DNA from: Siderastrea radians
Taxonomy: Eukaryota > Cnidaria > Anthozoa > Scleractinia > Rhizangiidae
Length of the DNA: 64,000 nt
Direction: 5' to 3'
NCBI GenBank assembly: GCA_964017195.1
Contig: OZ024900.1
Span: 26,000,429 to 26,064,428 of the forward strand
The notes under the pieces were generated by a model. The model saw only the letters and a program-made list of their open reading frames with translations, had not been told where the DNA came from and made no database searches. The translations under genes were made by a program, and so were the position numbers. This document shows, piece after piece, positions 37,878 to 45,870 of this stretch; the stretch's first letter is position 1, and each line of letters opens with the position of its first letter.

Positions 37878-38316
37878 CTTCGGATTTCGAAACTATGTTT
37901 GTTAAACACTCCCCAAGCGAAATTATGAGCCTTAATTTTGAGAAGAAGACCGTTAATTTAAACTGCAATTTTCCGTTTTAATGGTCCGCCATTATTACAC
38001 CAGAAAGGATACAATGACGTCATTCACTCAAGAGTTGTAGAATGCAGTGTGTGAACGCGGCTTACAAATTATGCAAAACACGAGTTTGAGAGTCTGAAAG
38101 CTCAAAACTCCCGTACTGCATACTAAATAAGGCACTTTCACACACACTGCATTCTAAAGCTCGTGAGTGAATGATGTCATTCTGTCCTTTCTGGTGTAAT
38201 AATGGCGGACTATTAAATCGGAAAATTGCAGTTTAAATAAACAGTCTTCTTGTCGAAATTAAGGCTTGAAATTTCGCTTGGGGAGTGTTTAGTAAACAAA
38301 GTTTCGAAATCCGAAG
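37878..38316. mobile_element. Foldback element with about 180-bp arms
   Basis: The arms at 37878-38055 and 38137-38316 are imperfect reverse complements, sharing CTTCGGATTTCGAAAC, ACACTCCCCAAGCGAAATT, CCGCCATTATTACACCAGAAAGGA and AATGCAGTGTGTG. The core is about 80 bp. Divergence of the arms shows age. Non-coding. Confidence 0.75.
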
Positions 38317-38601
38317 CCACTGAAGCCACTGATTAAAGTCAATGATCGATTCAAACAGCATTTCCGATTAAAAAACTATCTAACGTAACTTCGATCGTCC
38401 GTTGAAAGTGAAACAATATTGCAGTTCCCGTACAAAAACAACTGCAGCCCGTCCGCCATGTTGAGCTTTTCAAGGGTGAAAAAGCAACACGCATGCATTT
38501 CTTCATTCCGCAGTTCAAATATATGAATTTCATATATTCATAATTTCATCTTCGTCTTTCCCGGGTATATTACGAACCAATTTAATGACCAGCTCCCAGT
38601 T

Positions 38602-38672
38602 GGCTTGTTAGCTCAATTGGTTAGAGCGCTGCACCGGTATCGCAGAGGTCAGGGTTCGAATCCCGGCAAGCC
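38602..38672 (+). tRNA. tRNA-Thr(GGT)-like gene or tRNA-derived repeat, copy 1
   Basis: GGCTTGT and GCAAGCC pair as a 7-bp acceptor stem, TAGCTCAATTGGTTAGAGC supplies the A box and D arm, CTGC/GCAG forms most of the anticodon stem with GGT at the anticodon position, and GGTTCGAATCC is a perfect B box. A T-run follows as a Pol III terminator. The T stem is one pair short when the acceptor is fully paired, and position 33 is C instead of T, so it may be a pseudogene or the head of a SINE. Confidence 0.5.
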
Positions 38673-38859
38673 TGATTTTTTTTTTTTTTTTTCAGGCTTC
38701 CTTTTCGCAACTGCATAAGTTGCGTCAATTACTGCGAGGATCTTCTTTACATTTATTTCTTCATTCCGCAGTTCAAATATATGAATTTCATATATTCATA
38801 ATTTCATCTTCGTCTTTCCCGGGTATATTACGAACCAATTTAATGACCAGCTCCCAGTT

Positions 38860-38930
38860 GGCTTGTTAGCTCAATTGGTTAGAGCGCTGCACCGGTATCG
38901 CAGAGGTCAGGGTTCGAATCCCGGCAAGCC
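38860..38930 (+). tRNA. tRNA-Thr(GGT)-like gene or tRNA-derived repeat, copy 2
   Basis: The 71-nt tRNA-like sequence is identical to that at 38602 and has the same A box, B box, GGT anticodon position and downstream T-run (shorter here). It has the same irregular T stem and C33. Confidence 0.5.
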
Positions 38931-39359
38931 TGATTTTTTTCAGGCTTCCTTTTCGCAACTGCATAAGTTGCGTCAATAACTGCGAGGATCTTCTTTACAT
39001 TTAATTTAATTTATGTCATTAGAAATGTGTCATTTACTTTTGACTTTAAAAAATTATTTGAAAGCGCGCTCAGATTTGTCACAGATGTAGTCTTAAATAT
39101 TTTGCCATGCTCAGCCGATTGCATTTAAGTATACTGAAACTTGCGGGTCTTCGAATAAACTTTTTCAAAAATGATTTCTCTTTCCATTATTTTGTGTTTG
39201 TTTTTTCATAACAGTAAGTCTAAGTACAGTCGCAAGACAACTAGCTGCACAAGCATCACTTCAGTAAGATAACGACGAATAATTGCTTTCAATTTTGACT
39301 TTCGGGTACATCTCTTTGTGCAATTGTCGATTTTCTTGTCCTAGAAGTTTTCATTAGTA

Positions 39360-39900
39360 ATAACCTGTTAAGCGAAGCAGTTGTCGGTTTAAAGCTATTT
39401 TATCCCAAAAGCTTCCGAAAACAGTTTTGTGCGTTCCTCAAAGCGGGTAACTTTATATAGGCTTACTTCGCATCCGCAAAACTCATGCCGGCGTAATTTA
39501 AAGCGTGTTTGGACCGGTGTTTGATTGTTTTGAATCTTGATGGTCTCTACTGAGTTAGAGAATGAAATATAACAGTTATTTGAAAAACTGTAAGCGAAGC
39601 AGTTGTCGGTTTAAACCTATTATATCCGAAAAGCTTCTCAAACAATTCTGTGCATTTCTAAAAGCGCTCAAATTTCAAACAATTTGCAGCCGCAAAACTT
39701 ATGCTATAGAGTTAAGCATGTTTGGTGTTTGTTTCTTTTCAATCTCGATGGTCTCAAGTTAGAGAACAAAATATAAGGGTTGCTTAAGTAACTATAACCG
39801 AAGCAGTTTTGAGTTTAAAGCTATTTTATCCGGTGAGTAATGAGTGTTCTTCAAAGCGCTCGAATTTTTTCTCGGCTGCTATAAAAGCCTAGGCGACATT
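39360..39900. repeat. Three diverged tandem units of about 210 bp
   Basis: A segment of the form GAAGCAGTTGTCGGTTTAAA, then CTATTTTATCC, AAAGCTTC and TCAAAGCGC recurs near 39374, 39594 and 39800. Divergence is substantial, so the array is old. Non-coding. Confidence 0.65.
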
Positions 39901-40427
39901 TCTTCAATAAGTTTATTACAAGTGCTTCGAAGCTCCCAAAATCCTTTCTTTCGGATAATCCCAGTAAAATGCCGGTGAAATGCCTGTATAAATTTTTGAC
40001 CAGACTAATAGTGGCAGTTCATGTTATTTGTTAACATCCGAAAGCGATGAAGATAACCCTTTTAATTTTTGTAAATGAGCGCCGTTTGAAGATCATTCAA
40101 GCGAACAGCCAATAATCCAAGGAGATTTGACAAGCCTTGACAGTTAACTGACAGGATATGGAAACATTGCAAAAACCAAGCAAGACGGCTCGTGAGTAAA
40201 ATATGTGTTTAGTTTGATGCCCGAAAAAAAAATCAAGCTGTGCTCAGCCTCTAGAATGACCTTTCGAGCTTGGTATTACAGAATAGATCCCCAAAGTATT
40301 GGAGGACAATTCGGAACACTTTCGAGTAGTAAGGTAGGCTGGTTGAGGATGGTTTGCCTCGCTTTCATGTTCCAAAAAACCTCGCTTTCATGTTGGGTCT
40401 CAATGTGAGGTCGAGGCTGAGGGGAAA

Positions 40428-41439
40428 TACGTCACGAGATCTTAGGTTTATTATTAATTATGATTGTATTGGTTTGTTTGTCGGTAACGGCGTCATTTTG
40501 GTTCATGTCTGAAGCGTGTAAGGGTGAAATTATGAAGCCACGTCGAAGACCTTTGCGATGTTTGGATTCTTTTCAGAATATTTTTGGACGAGAAGCATTG
40601 CGTTTAATAACAAGACCCGACAGATCACATTTGGCTCGATTGGCCGAGAGGATCAGAGAAAGAAGAGAAGAAACGTGGCGTACGTCACGAGATCTTAGGT
40701 TTATTATTAATTATGATTGCATTGGTTTGTTTGTCGGTAACGGCATCATTTTGGTTCATGTCTGAAGCGTGTAAGGGTGAAATTATGAAGCCACGTCGAA
40801 GACCTTTGCGATGTTTGGATTCTTTTCAGAATATTTTTGGACGAGAAGCATTGCGTTTAATAACAAGACCCGAGAGATCACATTTGGCTCGATTGGCCGA
40901 GAGGATCAGAGAAAGAAGAGAAGAAACGTGGCGTACGTCACGAGATCTTAGGTTTATTATTAATTATGATTGCATTGGTTTGTTTGTCGGTAACGGCATC
41001 ATTTTGGTTCATGTCTGAAGCGTGTAAGGGTGAAATTATGAAGCCACGTCGAAGACCTTTGCGATGTTTGGATTCTTTTCAGAATATTTTTGGACGAGAA
41101 GCATTGCGTTTAATAACAAGACCCGAGAGATCACATTTGGCTCGATTGGCCGAGAGGATCAGAGAAAGAAGAGAAGAAACGTGGCGTACGTCACGAGATC
41201 TTAGGTTTATTATTAATTATGATTGCATTGGTTTGTTTGTCGGTAACGGCGTCATTTTGGTTCATGTCTGAAGCGTGTAAGGGTGAAATTATGAAGCCAC
41301 GTCGAAGACCTTTGCGATGTTTGGCTTCTTTTCAGAATATTTTTGGTCGAGAAGGATTGAGTTTAATTACAAGACCCGAGAGATCACATTTGGCTCGATT
41401 GGCCGAGAGGATGAGAGAAAGACGAGAAGAAACTTGGCG
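40428..41439 (+). repeat. Four tandem 253-bp units
   Basis: Units begin at 40428, 40681, 40934 and 41187 with TACGTCACGAGATC. The first three are nearly identical; the fourth carries several substitutions and runs into the unique part of the ORF below. The period is not a multiple of three, so each unit repeats the same 101-residue open frame with a shifted end. The array looks like amplification of the 5' part of one gene. Confidence 0.95.
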
Positions 41440-41767
41440 TGTATTGAATCGAGATCGCGTGGCGGCTTTTATTGAATTGGTGACCCTTGTCTGGGTCGAT
41501 GAAGAAAATTGCATCCGTCACGCTTCAGAGAGAGGAACTGCGGATGAATCCCTCACGTGGACATTACTGAATCATGTGTTGCCATTTTGTTCACGACATT
41601 GCAACGACTTTTCAACGGTGGCAAAGTGGGCAAGACCGATGTTTATGAAAGACTTTGAAAAAATGAGAACGTGTTTGGATGTTAAATTTCCAGACTTGCG
41701 TGAAACATCGAGACATTGGCGTAAGGTTTGTCATTATTATGAGGGAATATGGAAAGACAATCAATAA
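41219..41767 (+). CDS. Unknown protein at the left end of the Polinton
   Basis: The 182-residue frame starts at ATG 41219; an alternative ATG at 41264 (MSEACKG) would remove a hydrophobic leader. The N-terminal half is Arg-rich (KPRRRPLR, RLAERMRERREE) and is repeated upstream by the 253-bp tandem units. The unique C-terminal half contains scattered Cys and Trp (CSRHCNDF, KVCHYYEG). I recognise no family. Its position at the element edge, outside the capsid block, resembles where such elements keep fast-evolving accessory genes; that is inference. Confidence 0.55.
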   Translation: MIALVCLSVTASFWFMSEACKGEIMKPRRRPLRCLASFQNIFGREGLSLITRPERSHLARLAERMRERREETWRVLNRDRVAAFIELVTLVWVDEENCIRHASERGTADESLTWTLLNHVLPFCSRHCNDFSTVAKWARPMFMKDFEKMRTCLDVKFPDLRETSRHWRKVCHYYEGIWKDNQ

Positions 41768-41791
41768 GACATATAGCGTGACGTTTTCATG

Positions 41792-41797
41792 TTTATT
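41792..41797 (-). terminator. Polyadenylation signal, minus strand
   Basis: AATAAA on the minus strand lies about 20 nt beyond the stop of the 84-residue ORF and could end the leftward transcript that also carries the SLOG-like gene. Confidence 0.5.
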
Positions 41798-41817
41798 ATT
41801 TAACCCAAGTAGAAAAA

Positions 41818-42072
41818 TTACAAATGTTTATTAGCTTTATCTAACAATTGTTGTAAACGCACACGTTTTTTGTCACTGAATTTTTCTTTTCGTTGACTAT
41901 GAATTAAATGCATGTATTTTTTCAGTCGTTTTCGTTTTGATTGAAAAGGAGAAGATCTCACAGTTATGTCTTCCTCCGAAACAAGAGGTTCAAATCGGAG
42001 TAAATAAAAAGTGTTATTGCTCATGACAGGAGTGTAAGTTTTGACTTGGTTTGAAAAACGAACACGCTTCAT
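41818..42072 (-). CDS. Small basic protein, unknown
   Basis: The 84-residue frame starts at ATG 42072, three bases after the SLOG-like stop, so the two form a compact leftward pair. The C-terminal half is Lys/Arg-rich (SKRKRLKKYMH, KKRVRLQQLLDK) and probably helical and nucleic-acid-binding in character. No family is recognised. It is absent from the inverted duplicate, which starts inside the SLOG-like gene. Confidence 0.6.
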   Translation of the reverse strand: MKRVRFSNQVKTYTPVMSNNTFYLLRFEPLVSEEDITVRSSPFQSKRKRLKKYMHLIHSQRKEKFSDKKRVRLQQLLDKANKHL

Positions 42073-42075
42073 GTT

Positions 42076-42756
42076 TTACAAATGAAGTCCTTCCAGCTCT
42101 AGTCTTACTTGCTCAATGTTTTCGGGTAGACAGAATGTTCTCTGGAACAAGTTCTTGATTGCTGCCCTTGTTGCAGGAGTAATGTCTCGCGAACCAACCA
42201 CAGCACTGCTCTGATGAAGGGTGGGTAGTCGAAGAGTGCCCCAGGGTTTAAATGATGTCACTTTTTTGAGACAGGAGTTTTCGATGTTGTAGGTATTTTC
42301 TGACCGATACCACTGATTGGTGTTGGTGTCAAACAGGAAGACTTCTTTACCCTGATCTATGGCTAATTGCACAGTCCACCCAGTTCCTCCTTCCACTCTT
42401 TTTTTGTCTGCACACAGTTTTCCAAAGGCAAAGACGGTATGGGCTTTTCTGGCAATGTGGTAATTGCGCTGCAAGAGGGAGAGAGTGTAAAAGTGAGTTG
42501 GAACACGTTTACACAACTTGTGAGCAGCAGCACCTATGGCAGGATCGGCTTGTATCAACACTTCGACAGAAGCAGGTGAAGTGAACTTTGCACGGGGATG
42601 ATTTGGCAGAACAATCACTTCAATTTGCATTCCATATTCCCTGGCCATTTCCTCTGCTAGGGTGTCTGTTCCGTCTGCACCCCCCGTATACAATACATGT
42701 CCATGACCAATAGTCAATTGCATTTCTTCTTCATTAGTCATCATGTTTGGAGGCAT
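42076..42756 (-). CDS. SLOG/LOG-like Rossmann-fold protein
   Basis: From ATG 42756 the product is 226 residues. Residues about 21-31 (VLYTGGADGTD) form a glycine-rich nucleotide loop, 97-112 (RNYHIARKAHTVFAFG) and 121-137 (VEGGTGWTVQLAIDQGK) complete the layout of the SLOG/LOG superfamily, followed by VFLFD and a Trp. These domains bind nucleotide-like ligands and act as sensors or nucleoside-processing enzymes; in bacteria SLOG domains pair with membrane effectors in conflict systems. A C-terminal extension of about 50 residues contains VVGSRDITPATRAAI. The frame is open further upstream, but only from TTG. Transcription is probably from the CCAAT/TATA-like region at 42857-42961. The superfamily call is pattern-based; the ligand is unknown. 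Confidence 0.7.
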   Translation of the reverse strand: MPPNMMTNEEEMQLTIGHGHVLYTGGADGTDTLAEEMAREYGMQIEVIVLPNHPRAKFTSPASVEVLIQADPAIGAAAHKLCKRVPTHFYTLSLLQRNYHIARKAHTVFAFGKLCADKKRVEGGTGWTVQLAIDQGKEVFLFDTNTNQWYRSENTYNIENSCLKKVTSFKPWGTLRLPTLHQSSAVVGSRDITPATRAAIKNLFQRTFCLPENIEQVRLELEGLHL

Positions 42757-43144
42757 TTTACCTGAGTTCTCTCTCTCTCTTCTTCGTCTTTTTTGAGAAT
42801 GAAGAAACAAGTTAAGAAAACACCGAATTTATGGACAAAATGATCAAGTGAAACAACCAATCAGAAAAACAGTTTCCTTATATAGGCAAAGCGTGGGGTA
42901 TTGAGGAACCAATGAAAAAACATATTAACTGACCAATTGGAAACAGTTTTTCCTTATATGGTTAATGTGAGAGGTATTTTCTGACCAATGAAAAAACAGA
43001 ACGAAAGGAACCAATCGCGATTAAGTATGTCCTTATATGGATATTTGATCAAGTTTTGAAAACCAATCAGAATTAAAAGTGATTGTATAAAGGACGACTA
43101 AGTTGAAGGGAAAAATCACAGTTGAGAAGAGAAGTTTCAGAAAG
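42757..43144. promoter_or_regulatory. Divergent promoter with CCAAT boxes and CArG boxes
   Basis: The gap between the leftward SLOG-like ATG and the rightward GRF ATG carries CCAAT at 42857, 42909, 42933, 42985, 43011 and 43063. CCTTATATGG, a perfect CArG (serum response factor) sequence, occurs at 42952-42961 and 43031-43040, with a related CCTTATATAGG at 42876. TATAAAG at 43086-43092 lies about 50 bp before the GRF ATG. On the minus strand TATATAAGG near 42876 can serve the SLOG-like gene. The whole region is duplicated at 57888-58275. Confidence 0.65.
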
Positions 43145-44365
43145 ATGGCTGAAGTCGAATTTGTTGGCGAAGTGCCTTCCAGAAAGAGAAAAGGTGGTTC
43201 TCACACGGACAAGAACAAGAAGAAGAAGAGAGAGCCCACGATTGAAATTCTTGAGAGCCCGATCGCCCCTGTTGAAGTTCAGTCACCTGCTGAAGAGGAA
43301 ACGGCTGCGGCTGTTCAAGAGTTGTTGAACGAATTGAACCAAATTCAAGTTGAAGATTATTCAACTCCTTTGGAAAACGTGGCTGCTTTTACGTTCGACA
43401 ACAACAGCTCTGAAGAAAAAGAGAAAGTCGCTGATGAGAAGAAGAATGAAATGTCTCTCGATGAGCGTTTCAAGAAGGCAGTGAAGTCTGTGGAGGTCTT
43501 TGACACCGTGGAAGATTTTGAGAAATACCTTGATGGTGAAAAGAGAAAAGCGCTCAAATCTCGAATGATGTGCAAAAAACTAGAATCAGAGGATTCCGAT
43601 GTGGACTACGGCAACGTGTCCCCGGTGCCTGGTGTGATTCCAAAGTTGAACTCAAACCTCAAACCCAAAAAAACAAAAGAGGACGACGGATTGGCAAGAA
43701 TGGTGAGACTGAGTACCATGTTCCAAAGCCCGGGATTTCTGAAGGACAAACCCTCCCCAAAAGTGCAACCCCCACCCAACAAGACTGACTACATGGTTTG
43801 TCTGCGACACGACGTGCGTTTGGAGAAACGAGTGTCCAAAGGGGGATGGCATTACGTGAAATGTCCCAGACAACCCTGCCTTCTCTTTTGCCCTGAAGAT
43901 AGTGCTGAAGAGTACATGAGACAAGTGTACAGGAATGTCCACCCCACCATTTGCGATAAGTGGGAAACCCTGGTCTGCTTCTGTCGTCAACCCGTTACCA
44001 TTCGTCAAAGTAGTTCAGAGAAGAACCCTGGACGATTGTACGTTGGTTGTTCCAGTTCTGGAAAAAAGTGCAAGTTCTTCAATTGGACCGATCTCCCCCT
44101 GACTGAAAAGTACCTGAAATGGTTTGACGAAGAAAAAGATCTCCCTCAAGTCAATGGAAACACATGGGGGGAACAGTTTACAGAGAAAGATCTGCAGTTG
44201 TTGAGAGCCATCAAAGAAAAAGACCGAGTGGTCGATAATGTGGTATCACCATCAGTACTGTCACCACCAGCACTTCCACCACCCAAGTACTCAGATAGAG
44301 AAGACGTGTGGAGGCGAACCCTTGCTTCTGCACGATGGGGAGGACGATCAGACTATGCTGCCTGA
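43145..44365 (+). CDS. GRF-zinc-finger nuclear-type protein
   Basis: From ATG 43145 the product is 406 residues (an upstream TTG-started extension is disregarded because a TATA box sits 59 bp before this ATG). Residues 1-35 contain basic, nuclear-localisation-like runs (SRKRKGG, NKKKKRE). About 45-180 is acidic and low-complexity. Residues about 219-250 form a Cys/His cluster (VCLRHDVRL, KCPRQPCLLFC), and 278-314 (CFCRQPV, NPGRLYVGC, CKFFNW) match a GRF zinc finger, a single-stranded-DNA-binding module of repair nucleases and topoisomerases. The tail is Pro-rich. A role in element DNA replication or recombination is plausible. An almost identical copy lies at 56667-57887 (Pro/Leu difference). 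Confidence 0.75.
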   Translation: MAEVEFVGEVPSRKRKGGSHTDKNKKKKREPTIEILESPIAPVEVQSPAEEETAAAVQELLNELNQIQVEDYSTPLENVAAFTFDNNSSEEKEKVADEKKNEMSLDERFKKAVKSVEVFDTVEDFEKYLDGEKRKALKSRMMCKKLESEDSDVDYGNVSPVPGVIPKLNSNLKPKKTKEDDGLARMVRLSTMFQSPGFLKDKPSPKVQPPPNKTDYMVCLRHDVRLEKRVSKGGWHYVKCPRQPCLLFCPEDSAEEYMRQVYRNVHPTICDKWETLVCFCRQPVTIRQSSSEKNPGRLYVGCSSSGKKCKFFNWTDLPLTEKYLKWFDEEKDLPQVNGNTWGEQFTEKDLQLLRAIKEKDRVVDNVVSPSVLSPPALPPPKYSDREDVWRRTLASARWGGRSDYAA

Positions 44366-44431
44366 TTGACATGAACTGATTTGAATTGTTTTATTATTTT
44401 GAATGTATCTTTTAAAAGTGTGTGTAATGAG

Positions 44432-44437
44432 AATAAA
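44432..44437 (+). terminator. Polyadenylation signal after the GRF gene
   Basis: AATAAA lies 67 nt after the stop codon at 44365, within the start of the next frame. Confidence 0.5.
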
Positions 44438-44456
44438 GATCATTTTGAACGAAAAA

Positions 44457-44807
44457 ATGGAAAGTGTTTTCATGCGTGTTGCATGGGACTGTTTGTGGGA
44501 ATGGGGAGGATCTCTTGTGCAATGGGTTTGTCACAAGTCCCTTTGTCAGTGTTTGTACGAAAGACAAGAAGAAGAAAATAGGATACCCATTCCCGATTAT
44601 GTTGACGAGACACACCCGCTCCAAGTTTTTGAAGAAACCCATGTCGAATTGAATTTGTACCGTTGGACGGTATTTGTGTTGTGGTTGCAACATCATCCTG
44701 ACGCTTGGCGCTGGTATCGAATCATTCAAAAGACGCACCCCTCTCGTATTCCTTCAATACCTACCCTGTTGAATGAGCTATGGCACCTCGAAAGAAGAAG
44801 TCCGTGA
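44457..44807 (+). CDS. Unknown Trp/Cys-rich protein upstream of integrase
   Basis: The frame is open from 44403, but the ATGs at 44403 and 44427 lie before the probable polyadenylation signal of the GRF gene, so 44457 (MESVFMRVAWDCLWEWGG) is the more likely start, giving 116 residues. It is rich in Trp, Cys and His (WVCHKSLCQCLYE, WLQHHPDAWRWY). No family is recognised. Its 3' end overlaps the integrase start by 28 nt in another frame. The whole gene is present unchanged in the inverted duplicate. Confidence 0.5.
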   Translation: MESVFMRVAWDCLWEWGGSLVQWVCHKSLCQCLYERQEEENRIPIPDYVDETHPLQVFEETHVELNLYRWTVFVLWLQHHPDAWRWYRIIQKTHPSRIPSIPTLLNELWHLERRSP

Positions 44808-45865
44808 AAAAAGTATCCGTGGCACAAGCATTGCTCAAGCGTTATCACGATCCAAAAGCGAAGGGTAGTTTGGGAGGAATTCAACGATTTGCCAAGGCAT
44901 GGGGAGTACCGTTGAAAGTGGCACAGAATCTATTGAAGCGGGATTTAGCTTACACCCTGCATAAACCACGCCGACGTCGTTTTCCAACGGTACCCGTTGT
45001 GGTGGGTGGGTTGGACGACCAATGGGTTGCAGATTTGGTGGAGGTTCAGTCTTTGGCTAAGTACAACCGCGGTATTCGTTATTTGTTGACGGTGGTTGAC
45101 GTGCTGTCAAAATTTGCTTGGGTTCATCCTTTGAAAGACAAGACTGGAGCGAAAGTGGTGGAAGCCTTTGAAGAAATTGTGAGTCAAGGACGTCAACCTA
45201 ACAGACTTCAAACAGACAAGGGAAAGGAATTTTACAATCGTTCGTTTGAAAATTGGACGAAAGACCGAGGAATCCAACACTTCTCTACCAGGGGGGATGC
45301 TAAGGCCAGTGTGGTTGAAAGGTTTAACAGAACGTTGAAACAGAGGTTATATCGCTATTTCACGTCAGCTAACACGCTACGATTTGACGGTGCTCTTCAA
45401 GACTTGGTGGATGGGTACAATGCTACACCTCATCGAAGTATTGGCATGGCTCCTAACAAAGTGACTTGGAAGAATGAAGAAAAGGTGTGGAAACGACTGT
45501 ATGGCAAGCGATTGAAAGCCAAAAAGAAACGTTCTTTGTTGAAAGTGGGAGACCGCGTTCGTTTGAACAAGATTCATCGCACCTTTGGTAAAGGGTATTT
45601 GCCGGGATGGACCGAAGAGGTGTTTGTGGTTCATCGAGTTATTGAGGGGAGTGTACCAACCTATAAGATTCGCGAGTGGGACGATACACCGGTGAAAGGA
45701 ACATTTTACCACGAAGATTTGCAAAAAGTGCATGTGTCTGACGAAGCGCTCTTTCGCATCGAAAAGGTACTTAAGCGCCAAAAAGGTCAAATGTTAGTAA
45801 AGTGGAAAGGGTGGTCCGACAAGTACAATAGTTGGATTTCCAGTGCGAGCGTGAGTAAGCTTTGA
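44780..45865 (+). CDS. INT: Polinton integrase with C-terminal chromodomain
   Basis: The 361-residue product has a basic N-terminus (MAPRKKKSVKK), a retroviral-type DDE catalytic core with D85 (QWVADLVEV), D146 (LQTDKGKEF) and E180 (SVVERFNRTLKQRL), the post-catalytic HRSIGMAP and FGKGYLPGW-EEVFVV motifs of Polinton integrases, and a chromodomain at about 324-355 (LFRIEKVLK, LVKWKGW, YNSWI). It would insert element DNA by strand transfer, and the chromodomain could guide it to modified histones. All catalytic residues are present and the frame is intact. The first 69 codons are duplicated in inverted orientation at 56046-56252. Confidence 0.93.
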   Translation: MAPRKKKSVKKVSVAQALLKRYHDPKAKGSLGGIQRFAKAWGVPLKVAQNLLKRDLAYTLHKPRRRRFPTVPVVVGGLDDQWVADLVEVQSLAKYNRGIRYLLTVVDVLSKFAWVHPLKDKTGAKVVEAFEEIVSQGRQPNRLQTDKGKEFYNRSFENWTKDRGIQHFSTRGDAKASVVERFNRTLKQRLYRYFTSANTLRFDGALQDLVDGYNATPHRSIGMAPNKVTWKNEEKVWKRLYGKRLKAKKKRSLLKVGDRVRLNKIHRTFGKGYLPGWTEEVFVVHRVIEGSVPTYKIREWDDTPVKGTFYHEDLQKVHVSDEALFRIEKVLKRQKGQMLVKWKGWSDKYNSWISSASVSKL

Positions 45866-45870
45866 AGAAG

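Larger units (their letters stand above)
38490..39000 (+). repeat. Tandem duplication of a 258-bp unit containing a tRNA-like sequence
   Basis: The segment beginning CTTCATTCCGCAG and ending near CTTCTTTACATTTA occurs twice with a 258-bp offset, differing mainly in the length of the T-run after the tRNA-like part. Each copy carries the same upstream flank as the truncated copy at 8112, so the tRNA-like unit belongs to a dispersed family. Confidence 0.85.
26972..40427. other. Intergenic region without recognised genes
   Basis: I find no frame with protein-family character between the discoidin gene and the Polinton. The region holds short transposons (27902-28135, 28556-29100, 33777-33927, 34464-34751, 37878-38316), diverged tandem repeats (28469-31030, 39360-39900), a small inverted repeat at 29210-29341, a G-rich run near 32130 and two tRNA-like units. 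The stretches 31050-33180 and 34760-37870 show nothing further. Confidence 0.5.
42384..44986 (+). repeat. Left arm (source) of 2,603-bp inverted duplication
   Basis: This segment reappears in reverse orientation at 56046-58648 with the same length. I noticed four substitutions between the copies (one in the GRF gene, two missense in the SLOG-like gene, one just upstream of its ATG). Genes crossing both edges are complete here and cut in the other copy, so this arm is the source. Confidence 0.97.

Noticed and set aside
40460..41271. Three 101-residue ORFs as separate genes
   Set aside because: They are tandem copies of the 5' part of the 41219 ORF, with ends generated by reading into the next unit.
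40428..41439. CRISPR-like array
   Set aside because: The units are contiguous 253-bp tandem copies without spacers, in eukaryotic DNA.
43103..43144. Upstream extension of the GRF protein from TTG
   Set aside because: A TATA box at 43086 would leave almost no leader, and the ATG at 43145 fits eukaryotic initiation.
44403..44456. Earlier ATGs for the 44457 ORF
   Set aside because: They precede the AATAAA at 44432 that probably ends the GRF transcript; 44457 is preferred, though not proven.
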